A stretch of DNA of 64,000 nt from Mesorhizobium sp. Pch-S (GCF_004136315.1 NZ_CP029562.1:5417501-5481500), one strand, 5' to 3'; numbered from the stretch's first letter, positions 36,906 through 46,393 are shown. Translations and numbers: made by a program. The notes: generated from the sequence alone by a model not told the origin.

Positions 36906-37724
36906 ATGGCCGGTTTTCACGTCATGGCAGGTGCGCACGGGCTCGAATTGCCCACGGTGCGCCGCATCACCATCTCGGATCTTTTTGATGCGCTGAAGCG
37001 CGGCGCCGAGGATTTCTGGGCCAAGCCGTCGCATTACGTCTTTCTCGGGCTGATCTATCCGATCGTAGGCCTGATCCTGACGCAATGGTCGTCGGGCTCC
37101 AATGCCATCCAGCTTATCTATCCGCTGATGACCGGTTTTGCGCTGGTCGGCCCGTTTGCGGCGATAGGCCTCTATGAGATGTCGCGGCGACGGGAACGCG
37201 GCATGGATACGTCCTGGAAACGCGCACTGGATGTGCGCCATTCGCCGGCGCTGCCGTCCATCGCAGTCATCGGCATCATGCTGATGGCGATCTTCCTGCT
37301 CTGGCTGTTCACCGCGCAGTCGATCTACATGGCCTATTTCGGCGAACAGCCGCCGGCATCGATGGGGACGTTCATCCGGGACGTGCTGACAACCGGGCAG
37401 GGGCTCGGGCTGATCGTCTGGGGGAACGTGACCGGCTTCCTTTTCGCGCTGGTGGTGCTGGCCACGACGGTCATCGCTTTCCCGCTTCTGCTCGACCGCG
37501 ACGTCGGCGTTGTGTCGGCCATCGATACCTCGGTGCGGGCCGTCGTCATGAACCCGGTGCCGATGCTGGCATGGGGCTTGATCGTGGCTGTGCTTCTGGT
37601 GATCGGCTCGATCCCGATCTTCGCCGGCCTTGCCATCGTCATGCCGATCCTCGGCCATGCCACCTGGCATCTCTACCGCAAGGTGGTTGAGCCGGAAGCA
37701 AGGGTCGAGCGGCGGCCGATGTAG
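36906..37724 (+). CDS. DUF2189 domain membrane protein
   Basis: 272 residues with about six membrane segments. The start LELPTVRRITISDLFDALKRGAEDFWAKPSHYVFLGLIYPIVGL and the loop GPFAAIGLYEMSRRRERGMDTSWKRALD are characteristic of DUF2189, a family sometimes linked to cytochrome c oxidase regions but without a proven function. ATG 36906 follows GGGAGGAAGGTA; an earlier in-frame TTG at 36837 lies in front of the binding site. Convergent with the LysE gene, 25 bases apart. Confidence 0.86.
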   Translation: MAGFHVMAGAHGLELPTVRRITISDLFDALKRGAEDFWAKPSHYVFLGLIYPIVGLILTQWSSGSNAIQLIYPLMTGFALVGPFAAIGLYEMSRRRERGMDTSWKRALDVRHSPALPSIAVIGIMLMAIFLLWLFTAQSIYMAYFGEQPPASMGTFIRDVLTTGQGLGLIVWGNVTGFLFALVVLATTVIAFPLLLDRDVGVVSAIDTSVRAVVMNPVPMLAWGLIVAVLLVIGSIPIFAGLAIVMPILGHATWHLYRKVVEPEARVERRPM

Positions 37725-37749
37725 CTATTGCTCAGCCCTGGTGGGCAAT

Positions 37750-38382
37750 TCAGCGCTGGCTTTCGGTCGCCATCCGGACAGCCAGCGCAGCAAGCACCGT
37801 GCCCATCAGCCAGCGCTGGATCAGCATCCACAACGGACGGCCAGCCAGGAACACCGCGATGGAGCCCGCCGTCACGGCAATGACGGCGTTGACCGACAGA
37901 CTGATGGCGATCTGGGTTACGCCCAGCACCAGGAGCTGCGACAGCACCTGGCCCTTTTCCGGGTCGATGAACTGCGGCAGCAGTGACAGGTAGAGGACCG
38001 CCACCTTTGGATTCAAGAGGTTGGTCATCAACCCCATCATGAACAGCTTGCGCGGCCGGTCGCGTGGCAGGTCGCGCACCTGGAAAGGTGAACGACCGCC
38101 AGGCCTCAAGGCCTGCCAGGCAAGATAGAGCAGATAGAGCGCTCCGGCGAGCCGCAAGGCATCATAGGCATAAGGAACGGCCAGCAGCAGTGCGGTGATG
38201 CCGAAGGCGGCGGAAAACACGTAGAACAGGAAGCCGACGGCAACGCCACCCAGCGAGATCAATCCGGCTTTGGGTCCTTGCGAGAGCGAACGCGAGATCA
38301 GGTAGACCATGTTCGGGCCGGGCGTCAGCACCATGCCGAGGCAGATCAACGCGAAGGCGATGTGATTGGTGGTATCGGGCAC
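37750..38382 (-). CDS. LysE/RhtB family amino acid exporter
   Basis: 210 residues with about six membrane segments, the normal size. The N-terminal motif FALICLGMVLTPGPNMVYLISRSLSQGPKAGLISLGGVAVG is the LysE signature (TPGPN), and LMTNLLNPKVAVLYLSLLPQFID is the second conserved block. Such proteins export lysine, homoserine, threonine or related amino acids. GTG 38382 with GGGGGA upstream is used; longer frames lack membrane features. A 249-base gap separates it from the divergent HAD gene; I see no riboswitch I can name in that gap. Confidence 0.86.
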   Translation of the reverse strand: MPDTTNHIAFALICLGMVLTPGPNMVYLISRSLSQGPKAGLISLGGVAVGFLFYVFSAAFGITALLLAVPYAYDALRLAGALYLLYLAWQALRPGGRSPFQVRDLPRDRPRKLFMMGLMTNLLNPKVAVLYLSLLPQFIDPEKGQVLSQLLVLGVTQIAISLSVNAVIAVTAGSIAVFLAGRPLWMLIQRWLMGTVLAALAVRMATESQR

Positions 38383-38631
38383 GGCTGTCCCCCAGGCAAG
38401 ACGCCATCTCTCGGCGCTGGCGGAAATTGCATCTTTGCCGTGCACGGCGCAAGAGCGCGTCCCGCCGGTTGATTGCGCCAGCACGGAATCCTCCTTGTGG
38501 CCACTGCCCGGTTACGGCGAAAGCTGGTGACAGGCGAGAACGCTTCGGCTAATCCGGGGCCGTCCTGGCAGTGTCTGGTGCCCCAAGCCGATGGCCGGAG
38601 ACCCCAACCGCGGCCTTTTTCCTGGGATGCC

Positions 38632-39492
38632 ATGACGGACCTTTTTGAGACGATCGAGACGTTGACCGCTGTGTCAGGCCGCTACGACGCGCTGCTGTGC
38701 GATGTGTGGGGAGTGGTCCACAATGGCGAAACGCATTTTCCTGCGGCGGCGGCTGCCCTGGCCGAAGCGCGCCACGCTGGTGTTGCAGTCGTTCTGATCA
38801 CCAACTCGCCGCGCCGCAGTGCGGATGTAATCACCCAGATGCGGCTGATCGGCGTGCCGGATGGCACTTTCGATCGTGTCGTCAGTTCCGGCGATGTCAC
38901 GCGCGATCTCATCGCCGAGGGACCGCGCAAGGTGTTCCACCTCGGCCCCGACCGCGACATGACCATCTATGACGGGCTCGACGTGGAAATCTCCGAAGAG
39001 TTCGAAGCGCAGGTGGTCGTCTGCACGGGCATGTTCGATGACGAGGCCGAGACACCGGAGGACTATGCGGAGATGCTGACCAGGCTGCGCGCCCGCAACC
39101 TGCCGTTCATCTGCGCCAACCCCGACATCATCGTCGAGCGCGGCGAAAGGCTGATCTGGTGCGCCGGCGCGCTCGCTCGCGACTATGCGCAACTTGGTGG
39201 TCGTACGCTGATCGCCGGCAAGCCGCACGCGCCGATCTATGCTGCCGCCATGAAGGCTGCGGCGGAAGTGCTCGGCCGCGAGATTCCCCGCAGCCGTGCG
39301 CTGGCCATTGGCGACGGTATGATGACCGATGTGAAGGGCGGTGCCGACAACGGTTTCGACGTGCTTTACATCTCCGGCGGTATTCACGCCCGTGACTACG
39401 GTGATCCGCTGCGGCCTGATCCCGCTCTGCTTGCTGCCTTCCTCGAAAAGCACGGTTATCGGCCGGTTGCCGTCATGCCGCGGCTGAAATAG
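38632..39492 (+). CDS. HAD hydrolase, TIGR01459 family (class IIA-like)
   Basis: 286 residues. HAD motif I LLCDVWGVVHNG has nucleophile Asp24, with Trp in place of the second Asp two residues on, as typical for this subfamily. Motif II is VVLITNSPRR and motif IV is ALAIGDGMMTDVKGGADNGFD. It resembles NagD/pyridoxal-phosphatase-type enzymes; the substrate is unknown. Its stop is 10 bases before ribF, and a phosphatase next to the FMN/FAD enzyme is a recurrent alphaproteobacterial order, so a role in flavin or pyridoxal nucleotide turnover is possible. Confidence 0.86.
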   Translation: MTDLFETIETLTAVSGRYDALLCDVWGVVHNGETHFPAAAAALAEARHAGVAVVLITNSPRRSADVITQMRLIGVPDGTFDRVVSSGDVTRDLIAEGPRKVFHLGPDRDMTIYDGLDVEISEEFEAQVVVCTGMFDDEAETPEDYAEMLTRLRARNLPFICANPDIIVERGERLIWCAGALARDYAQLGGRTLIAGKPHAPIYAAAMKAAAEVLGREIPRSRALAIGDGMMTDVKGGADNGFDVLYISGGIHARDYGDPLRPDPALLAAFLEKHGYRPVAVMPRLK

Positions 39493-39502
39493 GAAGGCCG
39501 GC

Positions 39503-40537
39503 ATGAACGGGCCGTTCGAGCGCATTGCAGGTGACACGGTGCTGCCCTCGCGGCTGCGCGGTGGCGTTGTGGCAATCGGCAATTTTGACGGCGTTCATCG
39601 CGGGCACCAGGCCGTGCTGCAGCAAGCGCTCGACGAAGCGCAGCGGCGCGGCGTGCCGGCGCTGGTGCTGACTTTCGAGCCGCATCCGCGCACCGTCTTT
39701 CGGCCGGACATGCCCCTGTTCGTGCTGACGCCGCCGCCGGTGAAAGCCAGGTTGTTGTCAGATTTCGGCTTCGACGCGGTCATCGAGCAGGAATTCACGC
39801 GTGAGTTCTCGCATCGTTCAGCTGAAGCCTTCATCACCGATATCCTCGAACGCAATCTCGGCATTTCCTGCGCCGTCACAGGCTTCGATTTTCATTTCGG
39901 CAAGGACCGCCAGGGCGGTCCTGCCTTTCTCGCTGCGGCCGGCCAACGCCATGGCTTTGGCGTCGTACAGGTCGAGGCGTTCTGCGATGAAGGCACCGAG
40001 GTCATCTCGTCGAGCCGGATTCGTGCCTTGCTCACGGAGGGCAGGCCGGAAGAGGCGGCGGGCCTGCTCGGCTACCGCTTTACGGTAGAAAGTGAAGTGA
40101 TCGGCGGACAGCAGCTTGGCCGCACGCTCGGCTTCCCGACCGCAAACATGAGGCTTTCGCCGCAAACAATTCTGAAGGAAGGCATTTATGCCGTCCGGTT
40201 CCGTCGACAGGACGGTTCGATCCATGACGGGGTGGCCAGTTTCGGGCGCCGCCCGACAGTGGATGACAACGGCGCGCCCTTGCTCGAAACCTTCCTGTTC
40301 GATTTCTCGGACAGTCTCTATGGCGAAACCTGCGAAGTTTCGTTCTTCGCCTATCTGCGGGGCGAAGTGAAGTTTGAAGGCCTTGATCCGCTCGTGGTTC
40401 AGATGAAGCGCGACGAGGCGGAGGCAAGGGCACTTCTTGCCGGTGTCAGGCCGCTGTCAGCCCTCGATGCGAAGATCGCATTCCAGAATGTTGCGCGTCC
40501 GTCCGGACGCGCAACGGACGAAAATCGATCGGGCTAG
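39503..40537 (+). CDS. ribF: Bifunctional riboflavin kinase / FAD synthetase
   Basis: 344 residues. It makes FMN from riboflavin and FAD from FMN. The N-terminal adenylyltransferase domain has AIGNFDGVHRGHQAVLQQAL and the ISSSRIRALL segment. The C-terminal kinase domain has TLGFPTANM and SFGRRPTVDD, with the catalytic glutamate in LLETFLFDFSDSLYGE. The final residues (about NVARPSGRATDENRSG) are encoded by an inverted repeat (40491-40514) related to the dispersed repeats at 41226-41265 and 47041-47075. The stop overlaps the end of the convergent HdeD gene by four bases. Confidence 0.95.
   Translation: MNGPFERIAGDTVLPSRLRGGVVAIGNFDGVHRGHQAVLQQALDEAQRRGVPALVLTFEPHPRTVFRPDMPLFVLTPPPVKARLLSDFGFDAVIEQEFTREFSHRSAEAFITDILERNLGISCAVTGFDFHFGKDRQGGPAFLAAAGQRHGFGVVQVEAFCDEGTEVISSSRIRALLTEGRPEEAAGLLGYRFTVESEVIGGQQLGRTLGFPTANMRLSPQTILKEGIYAVRFRRQDGSIHDGVASFGRRPTVDDNGAPLLETFLFDFSDSLYGETCEVSFFAYLRGEVKFEGLDPLVVQMKRDEAEARALLAGVRPLSALDAKIAFQNVARPSGRATDENRSG
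40491..40514 (+). repeat. Palindromic repeat unit inside the 3' end of ribF
   Basis: TTGCGCGTCC (40491-40500) and GGACGCGCAA (40505-40514) are perfect 10-bp arms around GTCC. The same core GCGCGTCC...GGACGCGC occurs in the intergenic repeat at 41238-41257. It also lies downstream of the convergent HdeD gene and may serve as a transcript-end hairpin for that strand. Confidence 0.7.
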
Positions 40538-41097
40538 GTCTTGCTGCCCTTCAGGGCCAAACCAAAGGCGATGTAGGTCCAGCCCTGGAAGACGAGGTCG
40601 ATGGCCAGGAACAGGCCGAGTACCCACAGGCTGTTGACTGGCCATTGCAGGGCGATCAGCAGGCCTGCCAGTGCCGTGATGATGCCGCCAGCGATGATCC
40701 AGCCCGAACCCTTGTCTGCACGGTGCTGGTAGCCGATCGAGGCACGAACCAGCCCGGCAGCGACCAGCGCTATGGCCAGCAGCAGGGTGAAGACGGTTGA
40801 AGCGAGCAGCGGATTGTAGAAGGCGAAGAAGCCGGCCACCGCATAAAGCAGGCCGCTGAGCAGCCAGTAGAAGAAGCGTCCCCAGGTCTTCACGCCGAAA
40901 GCATGGATGATTTCGATGGCTCCGGCCATCAACATCAGCCAGCCCACGAAATAGACCGATGCGACGGTGGCGATGAACAGGTTGCCGAAGGCGATGCCAC
41001 CAAAGATCAGCAACAAGACGCCGAGTGCCACGAACCATCCCCATTTGGAACGGGCCTCGCCGATCACATTCTTCAGTTCGTCCGTGGGCAGGGTCAT
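40534..41097 (-). CDS. HdeD family membrane protein (DUF308)
   Basis: 187 residues with about six membrane segments in the DUF308 pattern (ALGVLLLIFGGIAFGNLFIATVASVYFVGWLMLMAGAIEIIHAF, repeated in the second half). E. coli HdeD is linked to acid resistance, but many alphaproteobacterial homologues have no known role. ATG 41097 follows GGAGAGGACGGCC, giving the N-terminus MTLPTDELKNVIGEARSKWGW; longer frames would run into the palindromic repeat region. Confidence 0.85.
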   Translation of the reverse strand: MTLPTDELKNVIGEARSKWGWFVALGVLLLIFGGIAFGNLFIATVASVYFVGWLMLMAGAIEIIHAFGVKTWGRFFYWLLSGLLYAVAGFFAFYNPLLASTVFTLLLAIALVAAGLVRASIGYQHRADKGSGWIIAGGIITALAGLLIALQWPVNSLWVLGLFLAIDLVFQGWTYIAFGLALKGSKT

Positions 41098-41163
41098 GGC
41101 CGTCCTCTCCAGAGTTGTGCCTGTCACAAGCGGGACGATAACGCCGTGCCAATATGACGTCCA

Positions 41164-41360
41164 GCGCATGATCCCGAAAATCGGGATCGATTTTCGGGAA
41201 GGATCATGCGCCAAATCAAAGTGTTAGAGCGTCCTTTGCGCGTCCGAAAGGACGCGCGGCGCTCTGGAGCATTTTGTAGTCAAATGGAATCATTTGGCGT
41301 TACAAAAATGCGGCGAAAACAAACTTAGCGTTTCCGCGTTTCCGTGAAATACGGAAACGC
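41164..41360. repeat. Compound palindromic intergenic repeat, copy A
   Basis: Four hairpins in a row fill the gap between the HdeD and MipA genes. (1) GCGCATGATCC (41164-41174) / GGATCATGCGC (41201-41211), enclosing CGAAAATC / GATTTTCG. (2) AGAGC with GCGCGTCC / GGACGCGC and GCTCT (41226-41265). (3) GCATTTTGTA, CAAATG / CATTTG, TACAAAAATGC (41269-41311). (4) GCGTTTCCGT / ACGGAAACGC (41336-41360) followed by TCTAG. Units 1-2 recur at 46976-47075 and unit 4 at 46433-46467. The type matches small dispersed palindromic elements of rhizobial genomes. The rest of the 372-base gap holds no gene. Confidence 0.85.
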
Positions 41361-41469
41361 TCTAGTGACGGAGCCGAAACCGAATGTGTTTGAGAAATGG
41401 GGATTTAAATCAAATTTTACCAAGAGGCCCGCATAGACAACGCAACGGTGAGTTGTGCATGGTGTTGTG

Positions 41470-42279
41470 ATGAGTCCTGCAAAGTCCCTCCCGGCGGCTA
41501 TTGCCGCTGTCGTTTTCCTTGCGCCGGCCAGCGCGCGCGCCGAAGGTGATTTCTTCGGCTGGATACGCGGTGACTGGTATCTGGAGGTCGGGGTCACCGG
41601 TCTGGTCGCTCCGAACTTCGAAGGCGGCAAGAAATACCTGCTTGGAGCCGAGCCGATCATCTCGCTTGGCAAGGCCGGTGGCGACACGAAATTCTCGTCC
41701 CGCAACGACAATATCTCGCTTGGTCTCTACGACAACGGCAATTTCCGCGCCGGCTTGAACGGCAAGCTCCTGCTGCGCCGCGACAGCGACACGCAAGGGC
41801 TGGAAGGGCTGGATCCCGTGCGCTGGGGCGGGGAGCTCGGCGGCTTCGCTGAATTCTACCCGCTGGACTGGCTGCGCGTGCGTGGCGAAGTCCGGCAGGG
41901 AGTGCGGGCCCATCACGGTGTCGTTGCCGACTTTGCAGCCGATGCCTTCTATGACGTCACCCCGGAAGTGCGCATTTCCGGCGGTCCGCGCATGTCATTC
42001 GCCTCTGCCAGCTATTTCGATGCCTACTACGGCGTCAATGCCGCGGAATCCGCGGCCACCGGCCTTGCCGAGTACAAGCCGGGCGGCGGCCTGAAATCGG
42101 TTGGCGTCGGCGGCGCCGTTACCTGGAAGGTCACTGACCCCATCACGGCGAGCCTGTTCGGTGAGTATAGCCGACTGACGGGTCCGGCGGCCGATTCCAG
42201 CCTGGTCAGGCAGAACGGCTCGAAGGACCAGTTCACCTTTGGCATTTCGACCAGCTATCGCTTCGACTTCAAGCTATAA
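41470..42279 (+). CDS. MipA/OmpV family outer membrane protein
   Basis: 269 residues. A signal peptide MSPAKSLPAAIAAVVFLAPA ends near ARA-EGDFF (about residue 26). The mature part has an alternating beta pattern with aromatic residues and a C-terminal Phe-rich strand (FGISTSYRFDFKL), typical of an outer-membrane barrel. WYLEVGVTGLVAPNFEGGKKY and GEVRQGVRAHHGVVADFAADAFYDVTP are MipA/OmpV family blocks. E. coli MipA scaffolds murein enzymes, but alphaproteobacterial members are not characterised. ATG 41470 is preferred; upstream in-frame codons reach 41455 without a better site. Confidence 0.86.
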   Translation: MSPAKSLPAAIAAVVFLAPASARAEGDFFGWIRGDWYLEVGVTGLVAPNFEGGKKYLLGAEPIISLGKAGGDTKFSSRNDNISLGLYDNGNFRAGLNGKLLLRRDSDTQGLEGLDPVRWGGELGGFAEFYPLDWLRVRGEVRQGVRAHHGVVADFAADAFYDVTPEVRISGGPRMSFASASYFDAYYGVNAAESAATGLAEYKPGGGLKSVGVGGAVTWKVTDPITASLFGEYSRLTGPAADSSLVRQNGSKDQFTFGISTSYRFDFKL

Positions 42280-42431
42280 TCGAATACGACAGGGAAGCGC
42301 TTTATTCCTGTCAGCTTATCCGCTAAAAGCGCGGCCATGACAGCTTTTTCGCGCCCTCGCGGCATCGCGATACGAATTAGTGGCCCGGTGTTCCGGACGG
42401 CCTGAGGTCGTCGGAGCCGCCGGGGCTTCTC

Positions 42432-42477
42432 GCGCGAGCTGCTCTCGCGCTTTTTCCATAACATGTTCCAAAACATG
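42432..42477 (+). terminator. Hairpin with T run plus second stem in the ileS leader
   Basis: GCGCGAG (42432-42438) / CTCGCGC (42444-42450), loop CTGCT, then TTTTT (42451-42455) has the form of an intrinsic terminator. CATGTT (42462-42467) / AACATG (42472-42477) follows. They lie 153 bases after mipA and 53-98 before ileS, so they may end the mipA transcript or attenuate ileS. The remaining 250-base gap has no gene. Confidence 0.65.
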
Positions 42478-42529
42478 CTAGTTCAACGCCCGAGGCTCGC
42501 CGCCGACGGGCAACGCATATGGCAGATCG

Positions 42530-45466
42530 ATGAACGACAAAGCTGAAACCCTCGACTATTCGAAGACCCTTTATTTGCCGCAGACGGAATTCCCGATGCG
42601 CGCCGGCCTGCCGGAAAAGGAACCGGTGCTGGTCAAGCGCTGGCAGGATATGGACCTCTACAAGCGCCTGCGCGAAACCGCTGCCGGTCGCCCGAAATAC
42701 GTGCTGCATGACGGCCCACCATATGCCAACGGCAACATCCATATCGGGCATGCGCTGAACAAGATCCTGAAGGACATCATCGTCCGCTCATTCCAGATGC
42801 GCGGCTTCGATTCCAACTATGTGCCGGGCTGGGATTGCCATGGCCTGCCGATCGAGTGGAAGATCGAGGAAGAGAACTATCGTTCGAAGGGCAAGTCCAA
42901 GCCGGATCTGACACAGCCGGCCGCGATGGTGGCATTCCGCCAGGAGTGCCGTGCCTATGCCGAAAAGTGGATCAAGGTTCAGGGCGATGAATTCCAGCGC
43001 CTCGGCGTCGTTGGCGATTTCGACAACCCTTACACCACCATGGCCTACCACGCGGAAGCGCGCATCGCCGGAGAACTGTTGAAATTCGCGACGAGCGATC
43101 AACTCTATCGCGGCTCCAAGCCCGTGATGTGGTCGGTGGTCGAACGCACCGCGCTGGCTGAAGCCGAGATCGAATACCAGGACTATGAGAGCGACACGAT
43201 CTGGGTGAAGTTCCCGGTCAACGGTGCGGCCGAGGAGTTTGCCGGGGCACATGTCGTCATCTGGACGACCACACCCTGGACGATCCCGGGCAACCGCGCC
43301 GTCGCCTATTCGCCGCGCGTCACCTACGGTCTCTACGAGGTCACGGCGGCGGAGAACGATTTCGGCCCGCAGCCGGGCGAGAAGCTGATCTTTGCCGACG
43401 CGCTTGCCGAGGATTCGTCTGCAAAGGCAAAGGTGACCATGAAGCGGCTCCGCAACATCTCTGCGGAAGAGCTTGGCGGCTTTACGCTTTCGCATCCCCT
43501 GAAGGGTCTTGGTGGCGGCTACGACTTCGTCGTGCCGATGGTCGCGGGCGACCATGTCACCGACGATGCCGGTACCGGTTTCGTGCACACGGCCCCTAGC
43601 CATGGCCGCGAAGACTTCGAAGCCTGGATGGATGCTGCTCCGGAATTGCGCAAGCAAGGCATCGACGTCGCCATCCCGTTCCCGGTTGACGATGCGGGAT
43701 TTTACACCAAGGACGCGCCGGGCTTCGGTCCGGACCGCGAAGGCGGGCCTGCGCGCGTCATCGACGACAACGGCAAGAAGGGCGACGCCAACAAAGTCGT
43801 GATCGAGGCGCTGATCGCGGTCAACGCGCTGTTTGCGCGCGGACGCATGAAGCACCAGTATCCGCACTCCTGGCGTTCGAAGAAGCCGATCATCTTCCGC
43901 AACACGCCGCAGTGGTTCGTCTATATGGACAAGGAACTCGGCGACGGCACCACGCTGCGCAGCCGGGCGCTGAAGGCGATCGACGACACCCGCTTCGTTC
44001 CGGCAGCCGGCCAGACGCGCCTGCGCTCCATGATCGAGGAGCGCCCCGACTGGGTGCTGTCGCGCCAGCGTGCCTGGGGCGTGCCGATCGCCGTCTTTGC
44101 CGACGTCGACGGCAATGTGCTGCAGGACGAGGCGGTCAATGCCCGTATCGTCGAGGCCTTCGAGACGGAAGGGGCGGATGCCTGGTTCGCCGAAGGCGCA
44201 CGCGAGCGCTTCCTGGGTTCTCGTGCCAACGAGGCGTGGACGCAGGTCATGGACATCCTCGACGTCTGGTTTGATTCCGGCTCGACCCATACCTTCACGC
44301 TGGAGGATCGTCCCGACCTGAAATGGCCGGCCGACGTCTATCTGGAAGGGTCCGACCAGCATCGCGGCTGGTTCCATTCCTCGCTGCTGGAAAGCTGCGG
44401 CACCAGGGGCAGGGCACCCTACGATACGGTCGTCACCCATGGCTTCACCATGGATGAGGAAGGCCGCAAGATGTCGAAATCGCTCGGCAACACCGTTGTG
44501 CCGCAGGACGTCATCAAGCAGTCCGGCGCCGACATCCTGCGCCTGTGGGTGGCAACGACCGACTACTGGGAGGACCAGCGGCTCGGCAAGACCATCCTGC
44601 AGACCAACATCGACGCCTACCGCAAGCTGCGCAACACCATCCGCTGGATGCTGGGCACGCTGGCGCATGATGACGGCGCAGAAGTGCCGCTTGACGAAAT
44701 GCCGGAACTGGAGCGGCTGATGCTGCACCGGCTGGCCGAACTCGACGAACTGGTACGTTCGGGATTTGATGCCTTCGAGTTCAAGCGCATCACGCGCGCG
44801 CTGCTCGACTTCATGGTCGTCGAGCTCTCGGCCTTCTATTTCGACATCCGCAAGGACGCGCTTTACTGCGATGCGCCTTCCAGCGTGAAGCGCAAGGCAT
44901 CGGTGCAGGTGGTACGCCACCTGTTCGACTGCCTGGTGAAATGGCTTGCGCCACTTTTGCCCTTCACCACGGAGGAGGCTTGGCTGGACCGCAATCCACA
45001 GGCCGAATCGTTGCATCTCGAACAGATGCCGGCGGTGCCTTCCGCCTGGCGCAACGACGCACTTGCCGAGAAATGGCGCAAGGTGCGGCAGGTGCGCGGC
45101 GTCGTTACCGGTGCTCTGGAGCTGGAGCGCGCGAAGAAGACCATCGGCTCGTCGCTGGAGGCCGTGCCGATCGTGTATCTCGATGATGTTAGCCTGGAAA
45201 CGGCTCTTGCCGGTATCGACCTGGCCGAGATCAGCATCACATCGGATCTCGTCATCTCGCATGATCCGGCCCCTGCCGATGCTTTCGCGCTGCGCGAAGT
45301 GCCCGGTGTTGCCGTCGTCATTGCCAAGGCGGAAGATCGCGGCCTGGTCAAATGCGCGCGTTCGTGGCGGTATACCGCGGATGTTGGCTCGGACGCGGCC
45401 TATCCGGACGTATCGGCTCGTGATGCTGCAGCCCTGCAGGAAATGAAGTCGCTCGGCCGGTTTTAG
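42530..45466 (+). CDS. ileS: Isoleucyl-tRNA synthetase
   Basis: 978 residues, class Ia aminoacyl-tRNA synthetase that charges tRNA-Ile and edits valine. HIGH is at 71-74 ([10 protein letters not shown]), the editing domain includes [15 protein letters not shown] and [16 protein letters not shown], and KMSKS begins at Lys647. The C-terminal region aligns with the E. coli zinc-finger ([13 protein letters not shown]...YPDVSARD) but only the first of the usual four cysteines remains, so this finger probably does not bind zinc. ATG 42530 begins [17 protein letters not shown]. It is a single-gene unit with a strong hairpin in front and another at 45482-45515 behind. Confidence 0.97.
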   Translation: MNDKAETLDYSKTLYLPQTEFPMRAGLPEKEPVLVKRWQDMDLYKRLRETAAGRPKYVLHDGPPYANGNIHIGHALNKILKDIIVRSFQMRGFDSNYVPGWDCHGLPIEWKIEEENYRSKGKSKPDLTQPAAMVAFRQECRAYAEKWIKVQGDEFQRLGVVGDFDNPYTTMAYHAEARIAGELLKFATSDQLYRGSKPVMWSVVERTALAEAEIEYQDYESDTIWVKFPVNGAAEEFAGAHVVIWTTTPWTIPGNRAVAYSPRVTYGLYEVTAAENDFGPQPGEKLIFADALAEDSSAKAKVTMKRLRNISAEELGGFTLSHPLKGLGGGYDFVVPMVAGDHVTDDAGTGFVHTAPSHGREDFEAWMDAAPELRKQGIDVAIPFPVDDAGFYTKDAPGFGPDREGGPARVIDDNGKKGDANKVVIEALIAVNALFARGRMKHQYPHSWRSKKPIIFRNTPQWFVYMDKELGDGTTLRSRALKAIDDTRFVPAAGQTRLRSMIEERPDWVLSRQRAWGVPIAVFADVDGNVLQDEAVNARIVEAFETEGADAWFAEGARERFLGSRANEAWTQVMDILDVWFDSGSTHTFTLEDRPDLKWPADVYLEGSDQHRGWFHSSLLESCGTRGRAPYDTVVTHGFTMDEEGRKMSKSLGNTVVPQDVIKQSGADILRLWVATTDYWEDQRLGKTILQTNIDAYRKLRNTIRWMLGTLAHDDGAEVPLDEMPELERLMLHRLAELDELVRSGFDAFEFKRITRALLDFMVVELSAFYFDIRKDALYCDAPSSVKRKASVQVVRHLFDCLVKWLAPLLPFTTEEAWLDRNPQAESLHLEQMPAVPSAWRNDALAEKWRKVRQVRGVVTGALELERAKKTIGSSLEAVPIVYLDDVSLETALAGIDLAEISITSDLVISHDPAPADAFALREVPGVAVVIAKAEDRGLVKCARSWRYTADVGSDAAYPDVSARDAAALQEMKSLGRF

Positions 45467-45481
45467 GTTGTTGGAGACGTC

Positions 45482-45515
45482 GCAACGCCGGTGGTAGTAC
45501 AGCTGCCGGCGTTGC
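45482..45515 (+). terminator. Hairpin after ileS
   Basis: GCAACGCCGG (45482-45491) and CCGGCGTTGC (45506-45515) are perfect 10-bp arms, 16 bases after the ileS stop. No long T run follows (CCTTAACCC), so it is a weak terminator or an mRNA 3'-end stabiliser. Confidence 0.6.
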
Positions 45516-45645
45516 CCTTAACCCGGCGTTGAGGTAAAGACGCGAAATTCCGACGAACAACAATGACAAACTATCGCCGGATTCCCGTTGAATGAGCGCA
45601 TAGCGTTTTCATTTCCGGGCCACCGGGGCTGGCCAGAGGTCGAGA

Positions 45646-46341
45646 GTGACAAGAAACAGCATGACCGAGAGACACCGCGCGCGTGCGCTGGTTCTGGTGC
45701 CGCTTTTGGTGTCCGGCTTTGCGCTGACTGGCTGCGTCGGTTCACCGACCTACGGTACAGGCACGCCGGCAGGCGAACAGTTGCTTGGCGACGTGTCCAA
45801 CGCGATCTCGCTGCGCCCACCAAAGCGCGATGCCATCGACTACAAGCCGCGTGCGACGCTGGTGAAGCCGAAAGCTGGCGCAAAGGAAGCCCTGCCGGCG
45901 CCGCAGGATTCAATCACGCAGACCGCAGGCGGCGAATGGCCGGAATCGCCAGAGCAGCGCCGGGCGCGCTTGCGGGCTGAGGCGACTGCCAACGAGAACA
46001 ATCCGAACTACGAACCCGGCATCGTTGCCGACGACGTGCAGACCGATCCGGTCGCCGTGCGCAAGGCTATGGCCGAATCGGGTTCGAGCCATCCGCCTCC
46101 CCCGGATAGCGGTCAGGCTGTTGCCCGCCGGGCTGAAGTGGCCAAACGTGTCGCTGCAAGCCAGCAGAGCACGCCGGCTACCCGCCGCTTCCTGACGGAC
46201 CCGCCGGTCGCTTACCGCACGGCCTCGGACACGGCCCCGCAGGGTGAACTCGGCGAGGATGAATACAAGAAAGAGCGGCGCCTGAAGAAAGAAGCCCAGG
46301 CCAAGGGCGGCAAGTCGGGCTGGTTCGACTGGTGGAACTAG
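45646..46341 (+). CDS. Hypothetical lipoprotein
   Basis: 231 residues from GTG 45646, which has AGAGG six bases upstream; ATG 45661 is an alternative with a weaker site. The signal ALVLVPLLVSGFALTGC ends in a lipobox LTGC, so the protein is a predicted lipoprotein. The rest is low in hydrophobic residues and rich in Pro, Ala, Lys and Glu (AEATANENNPNYEPG, ending KKERRLKKEAQAKGGKSGWFDWWN), probably largely disordered. I do not recognise the family. It has its own terminator (46366-46393). Confidence 0.75.
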   Translation: MTRNSMTERHRARALVLVPLLVSGFALTGCVGSPTYGTGTPAGEQLLGDVSNAISLRPPKRDAIDYKPRATLVKPKAGAKEALPAPQDSITQTAGGEWPESPEQRRARLRAEATANENNPNYEPGIVADDVQTDPVAVRKAMAESGSSHPPPPDSGQAVARRAEVAKRVAASQQSTPATRRFLTDPPVAYRTASDTAPQGELGEDEYKKERRLKKEAQAKGGKSGWFDWWN

Positions 46342-46365
46342 GCTGCTGAAAGGCCTTAGAAAATG

Positions 46366-46393
46366 AACGCCGCTGCCTTGCAGCGGCGTTTTT
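46366..46393 (+). terminator. Terminator after the lipoprotein gene
   Basis: AACGCCGCTGC (46366-46376) / GCAGCGGCGTT (46380-46390), 3-base loop, followed by TTT. Eleven perfect base pairs make this a strong intrinsic terminator. Confidence 0.92.

Noticed and set aside
38383..38631. Riboswitch in the gap between the LysE and HAD genes
   Set aside because: I could not fit the sequence to a known lysine, cobalamin, SAM, glycine or FMN riboswitch core.
40534..41152. Longer alternative frames of the HdeD-like protein
   Set aside because: Membrane pattern and ribosome binding site place the start at 41097; longer frames run into the repeat region.
42788..45262. An 824-codon open frame on the minus strand
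   Set aside because: It lies entirely antisense to ileS, shows no domain, and arises from GC-rich codon structure.
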